From NCBI GenBank assembly GCA_023955635.1, contig JAMXHR010000017.1, positions 1 to 64,000 of the forward strand: a stretch of 64,000 nucleotides of DNA, written 5' to 3'. The notes below the pieces were generated by a model. The model was not told where the DNA came from, did not search any database, and saw only the letters and a list, made by a program, of their open reading frames with translations. Below, in pieces: positions 21,105 to 31,401 of this stretch (its first letter is position 1; every line of letters starts with the position of its first letter). A program made the position numbers and the translations under genes. The DNA is from Methanosarcina sp. ERenArc_MAG2 (GTDB taxonomy: Archaea; Halobacteriota; Methanosarcinia; Methanosarcinales; Methanosarcinaceae).

Positions 21105-24100
21105 ATGAAAATTATTTCAATAACGTGGAATTCCTACATTCCCACACTCCTTAAAGCAGCCGACGAACTTGGCATAGAGCTTGAAGCCCACTACACAAAG
21201 CTTCTGGAAGAAAATCCGGAAGAAGCTGAGAAGGTACTTCTTGCATGTGAAAATGCTGATGCCGTCTTTCTATACTATATATCAAATCCTTTCTGGGAAG
21301 AGTTCTATGAAAAGCTTGAACCGTTAAAAACGAGGGTACCTGTAATCTGCGTAGGGAGTGATCCCTCAGCATTTACCCTTTCGTCTGTGAAACTTGAGAT
21401 TGCAGCTACATGTTTTTCTTATATAATTTATGGAGGGCAGGAAAACTTTGGCAATATGCTGCGCTATCTCTTAAAAGAAGTTTTGGGATCCGAGCTTGAA
21501 GCAAAACCTCCGGAAAAGATCCCATGGGATGGGCTTTATCACCCGGATGCAAAGGAACCCTTCTCAAATATTAAAGAATATCTTAACTGGTACGGGCCTT
21601 TGAAAGATAAAATCGTGGGGCTGATTATCTCCAGGACTTCCTGGGTAAACAATGAACTTGAGATCGAAAAAGCCCTGATAGAAAAGCTGGAAAATCTCGG
21701 TTTATCGGTTGTCCCTGTTTTTGCATATTCTGTGAAAGACGAAGAGCTTGGAAGCAGGGGCATGGATGAGGTCATAGTGGACTATTTAATAGAAAACGGT
21801 AGGCCTATTATAGATTGTCTTGTAAAACTCTCTCCTTTTTTATTGCAAGCAGTAAAACCAAAAAGAGAGATACATCATGCGCAGCAGAAGGCATAGAGAT
21901 TCTGAGAAAACTTGACGTCCCTGTTTTCCAGCCTGTAATTTCACATTATATGACTGTTGAACAATGGCAGGAGTCAATGGGATTAAGCACTGAGATCGGA
22001 TGGAGCGTGGCTCTTCCTGAGTTTGAAGGCGGAATTGAACCCATCATAATAGGAGCAGGCAAAAAAGAAGGAAATTATCTGGGGCGTTTTCCTATTGAAG
22101 ACCGCTGCTCAAAACTTGCCTTCAGGATTATGAAGTGGACCGAACTCAGGAAAAAGCCGGCAAACCAGAAAAAAGTTGCCTTTATCCTGCACAACTACCC
22201 TTGCTCAGGGGTTGAAGGTTCTGTAGGAGGTGCTGCAAACCTTGATTCTCTAGAGAGTGTTGCAAGAATATTGAACCGGATGCAGGAAGCAGGCTATGCC
22301 GTCAACCCCCTGAAGATGGAAAAACCCTTATTGAGACTATTCTCAAGAAAAAAGCAATTTCAGAGTTCAGGTGGACTCCCATTAACGAGATAGTAAAGAA
22401 CGGCGGGGTCCTGGCTTTTGTGGAAAAAGAAGAATATGAGAAATATTTCAATACCCTGAGCCCGAAAGTAAGGCAAAGAGTGACTGAGAGCTGGGGAAAC
22501 CCTCCCGGAGAAGAAATCAACGGCATTCCTGCTGCAATGGTTTATGATAAGAAAATCGTTGTGACCGGGGTACAGTATGGAAACGCTGTGGTCTGCGTGC
22601 AGCCAAAGCGAGGATGTGCAGGTGCCAGATGTGATGGAACGGTCTGCAAGATCCTGCACGACCCGGACGTTCCGCCAACCCATCAATACCTTGCAACCTA
22701 CAGGTATCTTGAAAATACCTTTGGAGCCGATGTACTCGTACATGTGGGAACCCACGGAAACCTTGAGTTTCTGCCCGGGAAAGGAGTGGGACTTTCAGCC
22801 GACTGTTATCCTGACATAGGTATAGGGACAATTCCCCATCTCTATATTTATAATTCGGACAACCCTCCGGAAGGCACAATTGCCAAACGCCGGAGCCTGG
22901 CCTGCCTGATAGACCATATGCAGACTGTCATGACCTCAGGAGGGCTTTATGAAAACCTGGCAGAACTGGACAGGCTGCTTGGGGAATACGAACAGGTGAA
23001 ACACGATAAGGGACGGGAACATGCCCTGAAGCACCTGATCCTTGACGAGATCAAAAAATCGAACATGGATTCCGAGATAAAAGCCGATCATCAGACTCCT
23101 TTTGAAGAAATAATAAGAGAAGCGCATGAAGTTCTTGGAAAGATCAGGAACAGCCAGATCCACAATGGAATGCACATCTTCGGACATCTCCCTGAAGGCG
23201 AGAAAAAAGTTGAGTTCATAAACTCAATTTTAAGGTATGATGATCAGGAAAGTGTGGGAAACAAAATCTCGATCAGACGGTTGATTGCAGGACTTTTGGG
23301 GCTTGACCTTGATGAACTGATCTCTGACCAGAGCCGGATTTCCGGAAACGGGAAATCAAACGGACAGAGGCTTGAAGAGATTGATTCCCTTTCTAAAGAT
23401 TTTATAAGGACGTTTATAAATAATCATGAAAAAGAGCCAGCCAGGATAATCGAAGAAATTTTTGAAGGAAAAAGCTTTGAGAAGCAGGAAATCAAGGGAA
23501 AAAGCTTTGAAAAGCAGGGAATTGAAGAAAATATTTTTAAAGAGCAGGAAATTAAAGACCTGAGTATAAATTCCGTATTTCTTCAGGATGCCGCTGCGGT
23601 CTGCAACAGGATCCTTGACCTTGAATCCAGAATCGATGATTCCCTGGAAATTGAAGCCCTTTTACACGGCTTTGATGGGGGATACACCCCTGCCGGCCCT
23701 TCAGGCCTTATCATGCGTGGAAGAGATGATGTACTGCCAACAGGCAGGAATTTCTATTCACTTGACCCAAAAAGATTCCTACAAAAGCTGCCTGGCGAGT
23801 GGGACAGCAACTTTCCCAGGTTCTGATTGAGAAACACCTCAAAGATGAAGGCCGTTGTCCTGAGAATGTGGCATTTTACTGGATGGCAAACGATGTGATG
23901 TGGGCTGACGGAGAGGGAATGGCCCAGATTATGAGCTTGCTTGGGGTTGAACCGATCTGGCTCAGCAATGGACATCTCAGGGGTTTCTCTGTAATTTCTC
24001 TTGAAGAATTGGGCAGGCCCAGGATTGATGTTACTATAAGAATCTCAGGAATCCTGAGGGATAATTTTCCAAACTGCCTTGAGGTTATAGACGAAGCAAT

Positions 24101-25019
24101 CCAGGCTGTGGCATCTCTTGACGAACCTGAGGAGATGAATTATCCGAGAAAACACAGCCTTCGGATGATTGAAAAAGGAGCGGATTCCAGAGATGCTACT
24201 TTAAGGATCTTTTCAAGCAAACCCGGGACTTATTCGGCCGGAGTTCAGCTTGCAGTCTATGCAAGTGCCTGGAAAGATGAAAAAGACCTGGCAGATATCT
24301 TCCTTTACTGGAACGGGTATGCCTATGGAAAAGATGTAAAAGGAAAGGAAGCCCACACTCAGCTTGCTTCAAGCCTTAAGACTGTTGATGCTACCTTTAA
24401 TAAAGTGGTAAGTGACGAGTATGACCTTTTAGGATGCTGCTGTTACTTTGGGGTTCATGGGGGCCTTACGGCTGCGGCCAAGCAAGCTTCCGGAAAGGAT
24501 GTAAGAGTCTACTTTGGAGATACGAGAGAACCTCAGCATGTTGAAGTCCGGGACATGGCTGACGAAATGCGAAGGGTGGTAAGAACCAGGCTTTTAAACC
24601 CTAAGTGGATCGAAGGCATGAAACAGCACGGATACAAGGGTGCACAGGACATTTCAAAGAGGGTAGGAAGGGTCTATGGCTGGGAGGCTTCCACCCAGAA
24701 AGTGGACGACTGGATTTTTGATGATATCACAAAGGCCTTTGTGCTTGATGAAGAAATGCGCCGCTTCTTTGAAGAGAACAATCCCTATGCCCTGGAGGAA
24801 ATGTCCAGAAGGCTTCTTGAAGCCCAGTCAAGAGGACTATGGAACCCTGATCCCGAGCTTCTTGAAGAGCTGAAAAAATCCTACCTCGAGATAGAGAGCT
24901 GGATGGAAGAGCTGGCAGGAGAAGGAGAATTTCAGGGTGGAGCTGTTGACATTATCAGTTTTGAAGATGTACCTGACTGGAACGCGAAAATGCAGGAAAT
25001 CCGAAAAATCCTCAAATAA
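21105..25019 (+). CDS. cobN: CobN-like cobaltochelatase large subunit, with three frameshifts
   Basis: Large (about 1,304 aa) substrate-binding subunit of the class I chelatases (CobN/ChlH), which hold the tetrapyrrole while an AAA+/VWA motor drives metal insertion. Clear CobN blocks are HNYPCSGVEGSVGGAANLDSLES, the HVGTHGNLEFLPGK signature and HGFDGGYTPAGPSG. Breaks at T6 21836-21841, C5 22306-22310 and A5 23769-23773 each need one more base; the last restores DPKKIPTKAAWRVGQQL, a CobN hallmark. A Lys/Glu-rich insert near residues 785-820 (about 23460-23570) carries a 10-residue imperfect repeat. Metal and substrate (hydrogenobyrinate or another tetrapyrrole) are not decided by sequence. The ChlI-ChlD motor is in the divergent operon. 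Confidence 0.93.
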
Positions 25020-25035
25020 GGAAAAAGGTAGCGGA

Positions 25036-26613
25036 ATGAAAAACATAGCTATTCTCCTCCTTGCACTTGTGCTGATAGTACAACCCGCAGCTGCACAGAT
25101 TCAGCAGGAGGACTTCAAACCTGAAGATATGACCACATTCATAATTCAGGTTCCCCATGGGGTAGAAGAAAACGGTCTTGCAGTCAGAGGCAGCACCCTT
25201 TCGGCATATGTTTTTTTTGAGAGTTATTATGATGGAAATATGAATGTGACAATGGAACTGGATTTACCTGAGGGTTTTGTGCTTCATGAAACTTCAATCC
25301 ATTCATTTTCGCTTCAGACCGAATATGACAACTGGTACAGGCTTGTTGAATTTTATATACCTGAGGACATGCCCTGTGGAACCTATACCGTAACTGCAAC
25401 GGCAGTCGTTGAAGTTGAGGGGACAAAACATACTATTGTGCGTACAGCCCAGCTCAATCTTGCTTCAAAAGAAGAAGTCACGGATGAAATCTCAGTATCC
25501 CAGCTTGTAATACCCTCAGATGAAGACGGATATGGAGATCCCAGCCATCTCTCAAACACCCTGGTCGTCCAGGAAACTTCCCCTGCTCTCAAAAAGCTGC
25601 TGAAGGTTACAGATCTCAAGCTCAATAAAGAGGACTTCACTTCAACTTTCATAGGGATAGAGATTACCAATACTGGAAACAGCACAATTCCTGTTATAGT
25701 CACATATGATATTCTTGACACAAAAACCGGTGAACCTGTAAAAGCGTTTAAACCCGAGATTATGGGAATTAGCGCAGACGCTACATGTTATGCCACTTTA
25801 ACCCTTTCTCCAGGCTCAAGTTCGCTGATAAGCCTTCCTCTGTATATATCTCAGGATGCGATGGGAGGAGACTACCTTCTAAGAGTTAAAGTAAAACTCA
25901 CAGGCAGTGACTGGACTGCAGTAACAAAAGAGCAGAAAATTACTGCAATCTCAAGGAAATGGGGGCCTATAATAACTACGTTTATCGCCTCTTTACTCGG
26001 ACTTACTGCTCTTGGCTTTTTTATCTCAAGATCCAGGGCGATAATGGACAGGTTTAAAACCCGTAACCTTGTGCTGATTGCCCTTTTTGGCACCGTTTCT
26101 TTTGCAGCGATAAACCTACCGATGACCATCCTGTGGGAGCTGTCCCATGCAATATTCGGACCTTTCAGTTTCCTGTTCACAGGGCTCTTCAATGAGATTC
26201 TTCTTTACATGCTCATTGCCTCTCTTGTGGTCCTGATACCAAAACCCGGAGTTGTAAGTCTTTTTATGATGGTCAGGTTTCTACTTGGAGGTTTCATAAC
26301 AGGGAGTTTTACCCCCATAACTTTCATAACACTGTCCGTGAACGCGATAATTCTGGAGCTTATGCTGTATGCTGCAGGCATAACCAGCAAAAATCCAGCT
26401 CTGGAAAACAGGTTCAAAATGGGAATTATTTGCGGATTTGCTGATATGACCAGCGGATATGTATCCTTCAGTGTCTGGATGGTCCTGTACAGACTTTTCT
26501 ACAGCGACTGGTACATAACCGCAAATATCCTGATCGACGGGTTCCTCTACACTTTCATAGGAACCTGGTTTGGAATAAGTCTTGGAAACAGACTGAAAAA
26601 GGTGGCAGAATGA
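25036..26613 (+). CDS. ECF S-component-like membrane protein with large extracytoplasmic domain
   Basis: 525 aa. A signal peptide (ALVLIVQPAAAQ) leads to about 310 residues of beta-rich outside domain (resembling NEW3/CARDB-type Ig-like modules: IGIEITNTGNSTIPVIVTYDI). Then a C-terminal block of six to seven membrane spans follows, containing FGPFSFLFTGLFNEI and ending GFLYTFIGTWFGISLGNRLKK, typical of ECF transporter substrate-binding (S) components. It lies between cobN and the EcfA/EcfT genes, so it would be the substrate receptor of that importer. The start at ATG 25036 follows GGTAGCGG. An S unit fused to an outside domain of this size is unusual. The substrate is unknown; CbiM-type His residues for cobalt are not seen. 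Confidence 0.72.
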   Translation: MKNIAILLLALVLIVQPAAAQIQQEDFKPEDMTTFIIQVPHGVEENGLAVRGSTLSAYVFFESYYDGNMNVTMELDLPEGFVLHETSIHSFSLQTEYDNWYRLVEFYIPEDMPCGTYTVTATAVVEVEGTKHTIVRTAQLNLASKEEVTDEISVSQLVIPSDEDGYGDPSHLSNTLVVQETSPALKKLLKVTDLKLNKEDFTSTFIGIEITNTGNSTIPVIVTYDILDTKTGEPVKAFKPEIMGISADATCYATLTLSPGSSSLISLPLYISQDAMGGDYLLRVKVKLTGSDWTAVTKEQKITAISRKWGPIITTFIASLLGLTALGFFISRSRAIMDRFKTRNLVLIALFGTVSFAAINLPMTILWELSHAIFGPFSFLFTGLFNEILLYMLIASLVVLIPKPGVVSLFMMVRFLLGGFITGSFTPITFITLSVNAIILELMLYAAGITSKNPALENRFKMGIICGFADMTSGYVSFSVWMVLYRLFYSDWYITANILIDGFLYTFIGTWFGISLGNRLKKVAE

Positions 26614-26822
26614 CGCGAACTTTGGTAAGGCTTCCCTTAGGAAAGGCTTGCGCCGAAACCGTTGCGCCGGTTTATCACGCCGATAGGGTTCGGGGATAAG
26701 GTTCTCAACAAATCTAAACATTGCTTGGGGTTTTCGCTCAAGCCTTTTTGAAAAGGCTTGCGCTCAAGCAGTTTTTGAAAAGGCTTGCGGCAAGCTTTCC
26801 GCCGGAAAGGTTGTGATGGAGA
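26614..26822. repeat. Palindromic intergenic repeat cluster
   Basis: About 209 bp without a gene, GC-richer than surrounding spacers. A near-perfect palindrome at 26739-26760 (CAAGCCTTTTTGAAAAGGCTTG) is followed by repeats of GAAAAGGCTTGCG (26750, 26776, with a variant GAAAGGCTTGCGCC near 26641). A smaller dyad GCGGCAAGCTTTCCGCCGG follows at about 26787-26805. Repeats of this general kind are common between Methanosarcina genes. Inside this operon they could form a hairpin that processes or attenuates the message between the cobN half and the ECF half. Confidence 0.6.
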
Positions 26823-28653
26823 ATGATAGAAATCAAAGACTTATGGTACACTTATCCAGGAAGATCGGAGCCGACTTTAAAGGAGTCAACCTTAAAGTGA
26901 AAAAAGGAGAATTTGTTCTCCTCACAGGGCCTACAGGATGTGGAAAAAGCACTTTATTAAAGACCTTAAACGGGATAATTCCTCATGAGTCGGGGGGAAT
27001 ATTTTCAGGTAGTGTGAAGGTCAAAGGGATGGAAACCACGGATTCAAACCAGATGGAAATCTCGAAAGAAGTAGGCCTTGTGTTTCAGAATCCCGATGAC
27101 CAGATATTTTCTACAACCGTTGAGGACGAAGTAGCCTTTGGGCCTGAAAACCTCTGCTTTGAGCAAAAAGAAATTGAGAAGAAGGTAGAAGAAGCCCTGA
27201 AAATAGTAGGGATGTCCGACCACAGACTGGCTTCCACAAATTCACTTTCAGGGGGACAGAAACAGAGAATCTGCATTGCAAGCATGCTCGCCATGATGCC
27301 TGAAGTCCTTGCCATGGATGAACCTGTAAGCCAGATGGACCCTATGGGTACGCATGAAGTCCTGAATACAGTAAGAGAACTTAACAGGAAACTGAAAATG
27401 ACTATTCTGCTGGTTGAGCATAGACTGCACGAGCTTGCACCCTTTGCAGACAGGATTGTCATAATGGACGACGGAAAAATAGTCTTTGATCAGCCCGCCT
27501 CAAAAGCTTTTGATAATCTTGGGATCTTTTACAGGCTGGGGCTTCGAATTCCCGAACCCGTTGAACTCTGCCACAACCTGGGAATCAAAGCCAGTCCATT
27601 GAGTGTCAGCGGAGCTCTTGCTGTACTGGACAGGGAAATATTTAAAGGAAATATTAGAATCCCTCAGAATTTTCGGAATGTGGAGGAAGATAACAGCGCA
27701 AAGGAAAGTTTCAGAACCAATTCTGCCTGGAGTAATCCTTCTGTGCCTGCAGTAAATAGCCCCCCTATAATTGATATTCAGGATATGTGGTCTGGCTATG
27801 AGAAAAATAAAATGGTACTGAAAGGGATAAATCTGGAAATTCGAAAAGGTGAGAGAGTTGCGATTATGGGCACAAACGGCTCGGGAAAATCAACCCTGCT
27901 TTTAAACCTTGCAGCCATTCTCAAACCACATAAAGGAAGTGTGAAGGTTTTTGGGGAGGACACCGGATCCAAAAACCCATACTCCTTGCAGGCAGAGTCG
28001 GATTTGTCTTCCAGAATCCTGACCTTATGCTCTTCTGTGATTCAGTTGAGGAAGAAGCAAGGTTTGGGCCTGTTCAGTTAAAGTACAACAATATTGAGGA
28101 AAGAGTAAGAGACTCTCTTGAAGCCATGTCAATTCTGAATCTCAAGCATGACCTCCCTCAGGCCCTGAGCCGGGGGCAGAGACTAAGGACAGCCGTTGCC
28201 TCGGTGCTTTCCATAAATCCAGAACTAATACTCCTTGATGAACCCACAACAGGGCAGGACATGGTAAATATAGAACAAATGATGGATTATTTCAAAAATA
28301 ACCACTCTACAATGGTCTTCTGTACCCACGATATAGAGGTTGCGATGTCCTATGCCACAAGAATCCTTGTGATGAATGAAGGAAGAATCATAGCAGATGG
28401 GGAGGGGAGGGAGATTATAAAGAATATCGATATTCTCAGAAAAGCATCTCTTACCCAGCCCCCGGTTGTTGAAATTGCTAACTCTCTGGGAGTGGACGCC
28501 TTTTCGGTCACAGAACTTGTGGAAATGCTGACCCGTAGAAATTCTGAGGTAATAAATTCTGAGGTAATAAATTCTAAAGTGATAAAATGTGAAGTGAGAA
28601 ATTCTGAGGTAATAAATTCTGAAGTGATAAAATGTGAAGTGATAAGATGCTGA
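26823..28653 (+). CDS. ecfA: Double ATPase EcfA (two fused ABC domains), with two frameshifts
   Basis: Energy-coupling ATPase of an ECF importer with both nucleotide-binding domains in one chain (about 610 aa). Domain 1 has Walker A GPTGCGKST, VFQNPDDQIFSTTVEDEVAFGPEN and LSGGQKQRICIAS; domain 2 has GTNGSGKST, FQNPDLMLFCDSVEEEARFGP and LSRGQRLRTAVAS. The conserved start MIEIKDLWYTYPG is read from ATG 26823, and joins the main frame if one A is added to A3 26879-26881. A second break is probably at A5 27971-27975 (restores LLAGRVGFVFQNPD). The C-terminus is a tail of seven 5-residue repeats (SEVIN-type). Followed by ecfT, 25 nt on. Confidence 0.9.
28543..28647 (+). repeat. 15-bp tandem repeats coding for a pentapeptide tail
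   Basis: Seven in-frame copies of a 15-bp unit (type TCTGAGGTAATAAAT) code for SEVIN, SEVIN, SKVIK, CEVRN, SEVIN, SEVIK, CEVIR at the very end of the double ATPase. A further partial copy (GAAGTGATAATATG, 28667-28680) runs into the start codon of the next gene, so the array also supplies part of the intergenic region. Copy number is expected to vary between strains. Confidence 0.85.
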
Positions 28654-28678
28654 CCTTTAGAGACCCTGAAGTGATAAT

Positions 28679-29572
28679 ATGATAGGTGCCAGATCAATCG
28701 CAGAACCAACGATTAAAGACACCATTATTCACAGGATAGACCCACGGGCAAAGATTCTGATCCTTATTTCCACTGCTTTTATCGCAGTAACCCTGGACAA
28801 TCCCGAAACCATGCTTCTGCTGTTTCTGACCATACTTTCCGGATTTGCACTTGCAAGGATGCCGGCAATAAAGCTCAAAACCCTAGCTTTATTACTCGTG
28901 CTTTTGATCTGGGGGACTATCTACTCTCAGGCTCTTTTTTATTCCCAGCTTCCGAGGACCGTGATTTTTACCATAATAAGTCCTGATTTTCCGGTTCTGG
29001 GCTGGCTGACAAACGGTGGGCTGTTCGTATATGAAGAAGGGCTCCACTACGGTGCAATTCAGGGCTTAAGGTCAGCTTCAATCCTGTCCCTTGGGCTGTT
29101 GATGTGCTGGACCACGGACTCGAGGGATATGTTAAATGGCCTGGTGGGGCTCAGAGTCCCTTACAGTGTGGCCTTTATGGTAGTTACAGCAGTCCGATTC
29201 CTGCCAATAATAATTACTGAAGTATCGACTGTAGTTACAGTCCAGAAGCTAAGGGGTTTTAATCCGAAAAAGTTTGGCTCAGGGATTGTCAAGACATCTC
29301 TTAATATATTGACCCCAACCCTTGCAAACTGCGTTAGAAGGACCGGAACTCTTGCAGTTTCGATTCAGAGCAGAGCATTCAGAGCAAATCCTGACAGGAC
29401 GTATCTCAAAAAGCTGAAGGCTTCAGATTTTGATAAAGTAGTGGTTGTGGTCTTTGTTTTTACAGCCACAAGTATTGTTATCATAAAGCTTCTTTACAAT
29501 ATGTACACAAGCGGAATTTATTATACTTCAGGTTTAAGGCCTGTTTATGCAATTGCAAAGGGATACCTGTGA
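28679..29572 (+). CDS. ecfT: ECF transporter transmembrane subunit EcfT (CbiQ family)
   Basis: 297 aa, five to six membrane spans and the two coupling motifs of EcfT: SIQSRAFRANPDRT (A-R-A/G type motif near residues 228-241) and an earlier QKLRGFNPKKFG block. The N-terminal DTIIHRIDPRAKIL is also typical of the CbiQ family. It should bind the double ATPase just upstream and the S-component-like protein at 25036-26613. The end overlaps the GTG start of the next ATPase gene by 4 nt. Confidence 0.93.
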   Translation: MIGARSIAEPTIKDTIIHRIDPRAKILILISTAFIAVTLDNPETMLLLFLTILSGFALARMPAIKLKTLALLLVLLIWGTIYSQALFYSQLPRTVIFTIISPDFPVLGWLTNGGLFVYEEGLHYGAIQGLRSASILSLGLLMCWTTDSRDMLNGLVGLRVPYSVAFMVVTAVRFLPIIITEVSTVVTVQKLRGFNPKKFGSGIVKTSLNILTPTLANCVRRTGTLAVSIQSRAFRANPDRTYLKKLKASDFDKVVVVVFVFTATSIVIIKLLYNMYTSGIYYTSGLRPVYAIAKGYL

Positions 29573-30336
29573 TAGAAATAAGAAAATTATCCAGATCCTT
29601 CGGAAACTTGATCGCGGTTGATAATCTCGATCTTAGTGTCGGAAACGAGATCTTCGGCCTTCTTGGCCCCAATGGGGCAGGCAAAAGTACGACAGTTATG
29701 ATGCTTACAACCCTGTTAAAACCCAGCAGTGGCAATGCAAAAGTCTGTGGATATGATATCGAAAGGGACTCAAAAAAGGTGAGGTCAAAGATAAGTTATG
29801 TTCCCCAGGACATGGCAGTGGACAGAAAACTCACAGGCAGAGAAAATGTATTGCTTTATGCAAAACTCTATGGGATTCCGAACAGAAATTCAAAGGTTGA
29901 GGAGGTGCTTGAAATGATGGAGCTTTCAGACCGTGCCAGCGATCTTGTAGCAACATATTCAGGAGGAATGAGGCGGCGCCTTGAACTTGCTCAGGCGCTT
30001 GTGCATAAGCCTGAGGTTCTGTTCCTGGATGAGCCTACCCTTGGACTGGACGTGAGTGGCAGAAAGAAGATATGGGAACATATCAGGATGCTGAAGGCAG
30101 AAGGAATGACCATCTTCATGACTACACATTACCTTGAAGAGGCAGAAAAATACTGCAACAGGGTTGCTATTATCGATAAAGGTAGGATCGCAGTTGTTGG
30201 TACTCCTGAAAACCTGATCAGCTCGATAGGGAAAGATGCCTCCCTTAATGAGGTTTTCCTTGAAAACGTTAAAACCCCTGAAGAGCAGGCAGGATTTAAT
30301 TCAACCCAGTTTAGAAACCTTCTGAGGCGAAGATAA
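29569..30336 (+). CDS. ABC-2 type transporter ATPase (DrrA/CcmA-like)
   Basis: 255 aa. Walker A GPNGAGKST (about 35-43), signature YSGGMRRRLELAQAL, Walker B VLFLDEPTLGLD and the H-loop MTTHYLEEAE, with the short C-terminus of the DrrA-type export ATPases. Start is GTG overlapping the ecfT stop; the stop overlaps the next start (TAATG). It pairs with the ABC-2 permease next to it, forming an exporter that is distinct from the ECF importer but translated together with it. Substrate unknown. Confidence 0.9.
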   Translation: MIEIRKLSRSFGNLIAVDNLDLSVGNEIFGLLGPNGAGKSTTVMMLTTLLKPSSGNAKVCGYDIERDSKKVRSKISYVPQDMAVDRKLTGRENVLLYAKLYGIPNRNSKVEEVLEMMELSDRASDLVATYSGGMRRRLELAQALVHKPEVLFLDEPTLGLDVSGRKKIWEHIRMLKAEGMTIFMTTHYLEEAEKYCNRVAIIDKGRIAVVGTPENLISSIGKDASLNEVFLENVKTPEEQAGFNSTQFRNLLRRR

Positions 30337-31061
30337 TGAAAGCAGTATTCTACTATTTTGAAAGGGACCTTGTAAAATGGCTGAGAGGAAGGTTAACCGT
30401 TATTTCTTCACTCGTAATGCCTGCAGCCTGGCTTGTATTTGTTGGACTTGCCCTGCCCACAAAGTTTACTGATAATTATCTTGAGTTTATTACCCCTGGC
30501 ATCCTTGTCATGACTATGCTCTTTTCCTCCTTGCAAGGCGGATCTCTTATGATTTTTGATAAAATACTGGGCTTTCTGAATAAGTTCCTCGCCATGCCCT
30601 CTCCAAGAGAAAGTATGTTGTACGGAAAAATCCTCTTTATCGGTGTAAGGGGCCTGCTACAGGCAACGGTGATCCTCCTGATAGCTACGCTCTTAGGAGT
30701 AAGAATATTGAACCCCGTACATATATTCCTGATATATCTTACACTGTTCTTGTTTTCCGTATTTTTCTCTGCTCTCTCAACTACAATAGGGCTGTATTTA
30801 AGTGACCATGACAGTTATTCGGCTGTAAACAGCATGATCAGCATGCCATTGTTTTTCACGAGCAGCGCGCTTATGCCCTATGAGGTCATGCCTGCCTGGT
30901 TGAGGACACTGGCCAGGCTCAATCCGGTCAGCTATGCCATAGACAGCACAAGAATGTTGTTTGAAGGAGAAATACCTGTTCACGGGCTCATTGGCCTTGC
31001 TATAGGAGCCGGAATTATGGTGCTTCTAGGAACATATCAGTTCCGAAAGGCGGTTGTATGA
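30336..31061 (+). CDS. ABC-2 type transporter permease (DrrB-like)
   Basis: 241 aa with about six hydrophobic spans (VISSLVMPAAWLVFVGLAL, LVMTMLFSSLQGG, LLQATVILLIATLLGV, IFLIYLTLFLFSVFFSAL, MISMPLFFTSSALMP and a C-terminal one). The amphipathic-plus-PxFF(T/L)SSALMP block is the ABC-2 permease signature. Last gene of the operon that starts at 17250. Drug, lipid or metabolite export is possible; the context (chelatase and ECF importer) suggests a metal- or tetrapyrrole-linked substrate, but that is inference. Confidence 0.88.
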   Translation: MKAVFYYFERDLVKWLRGRLTVISSLVMPAAWLVFVGLALPTKFTDNYLEFITPGILVMTMLFSSLQGGSLMIFDKILGFLNKFLAMPSPRESMLYGKILFIGVRGLLQATVILLIATLLGVRILNPVHIFLIYLTLFLFSVFFSALSTTIGLYLSDHDSYSAVNSMISMPLFFTSSALMPYEVMPAWLRTLARLNPVSYAIDSTRMLFEGEIPVHGLIGLAIGAGIMVLLGTYQFRKAVV

Positions 31062-31401
31062 AAAAATTGTAGAAAAAACGAGTCTTTTTAATTTTTTGAC
31101 AGTATCGCTAATTTGCTGTAAATTCAAAGTTAATTTTTTGTGCACTGAGTATAATTCCGTTCTTTTAACATAAATTTTTCAAACTGCCAACTTTTTGAGA
31201 GTTATGATTTTACAGATAATTCGGTTCTGGTGCAAAAAATCTGGCTTTGTTGAAAAATCAGTGAAAAACTTCACAATTAGGAAAATTGATCAATATTACC
31301 AGGGGAAAATTATACACAACAGCAAGAATTATAGTATCAAATTGCGGAAATATTACTTTTGCACCAGACCCTTTTTACGGTTTTTCAATTAAGATGTTCA
31401 C
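31062..31401. other. AT-rich spacer between converging genes
   Basis: No credible gene; the open frame at 31195-31392 has no binding site and an AT-rich, non-protein-like composition. T-rich tracts near 31083-31100 (TCTTTTTAATTTTTTG) could end the rightward operon. Confidence 0.5.

Noticed and set aside
24937..25036. TTG/ATG start at 24937 for the S-component-like protein
   Set aside because: It would overlap cobN by 80 bp; the signal peptide begins at ATG 25036 with a binding site before it.
31195..31392. 65-aa frame as a gene
   Set aside because: No binding site, AT-driven composition, no family, placed in a spacer between converging genes.
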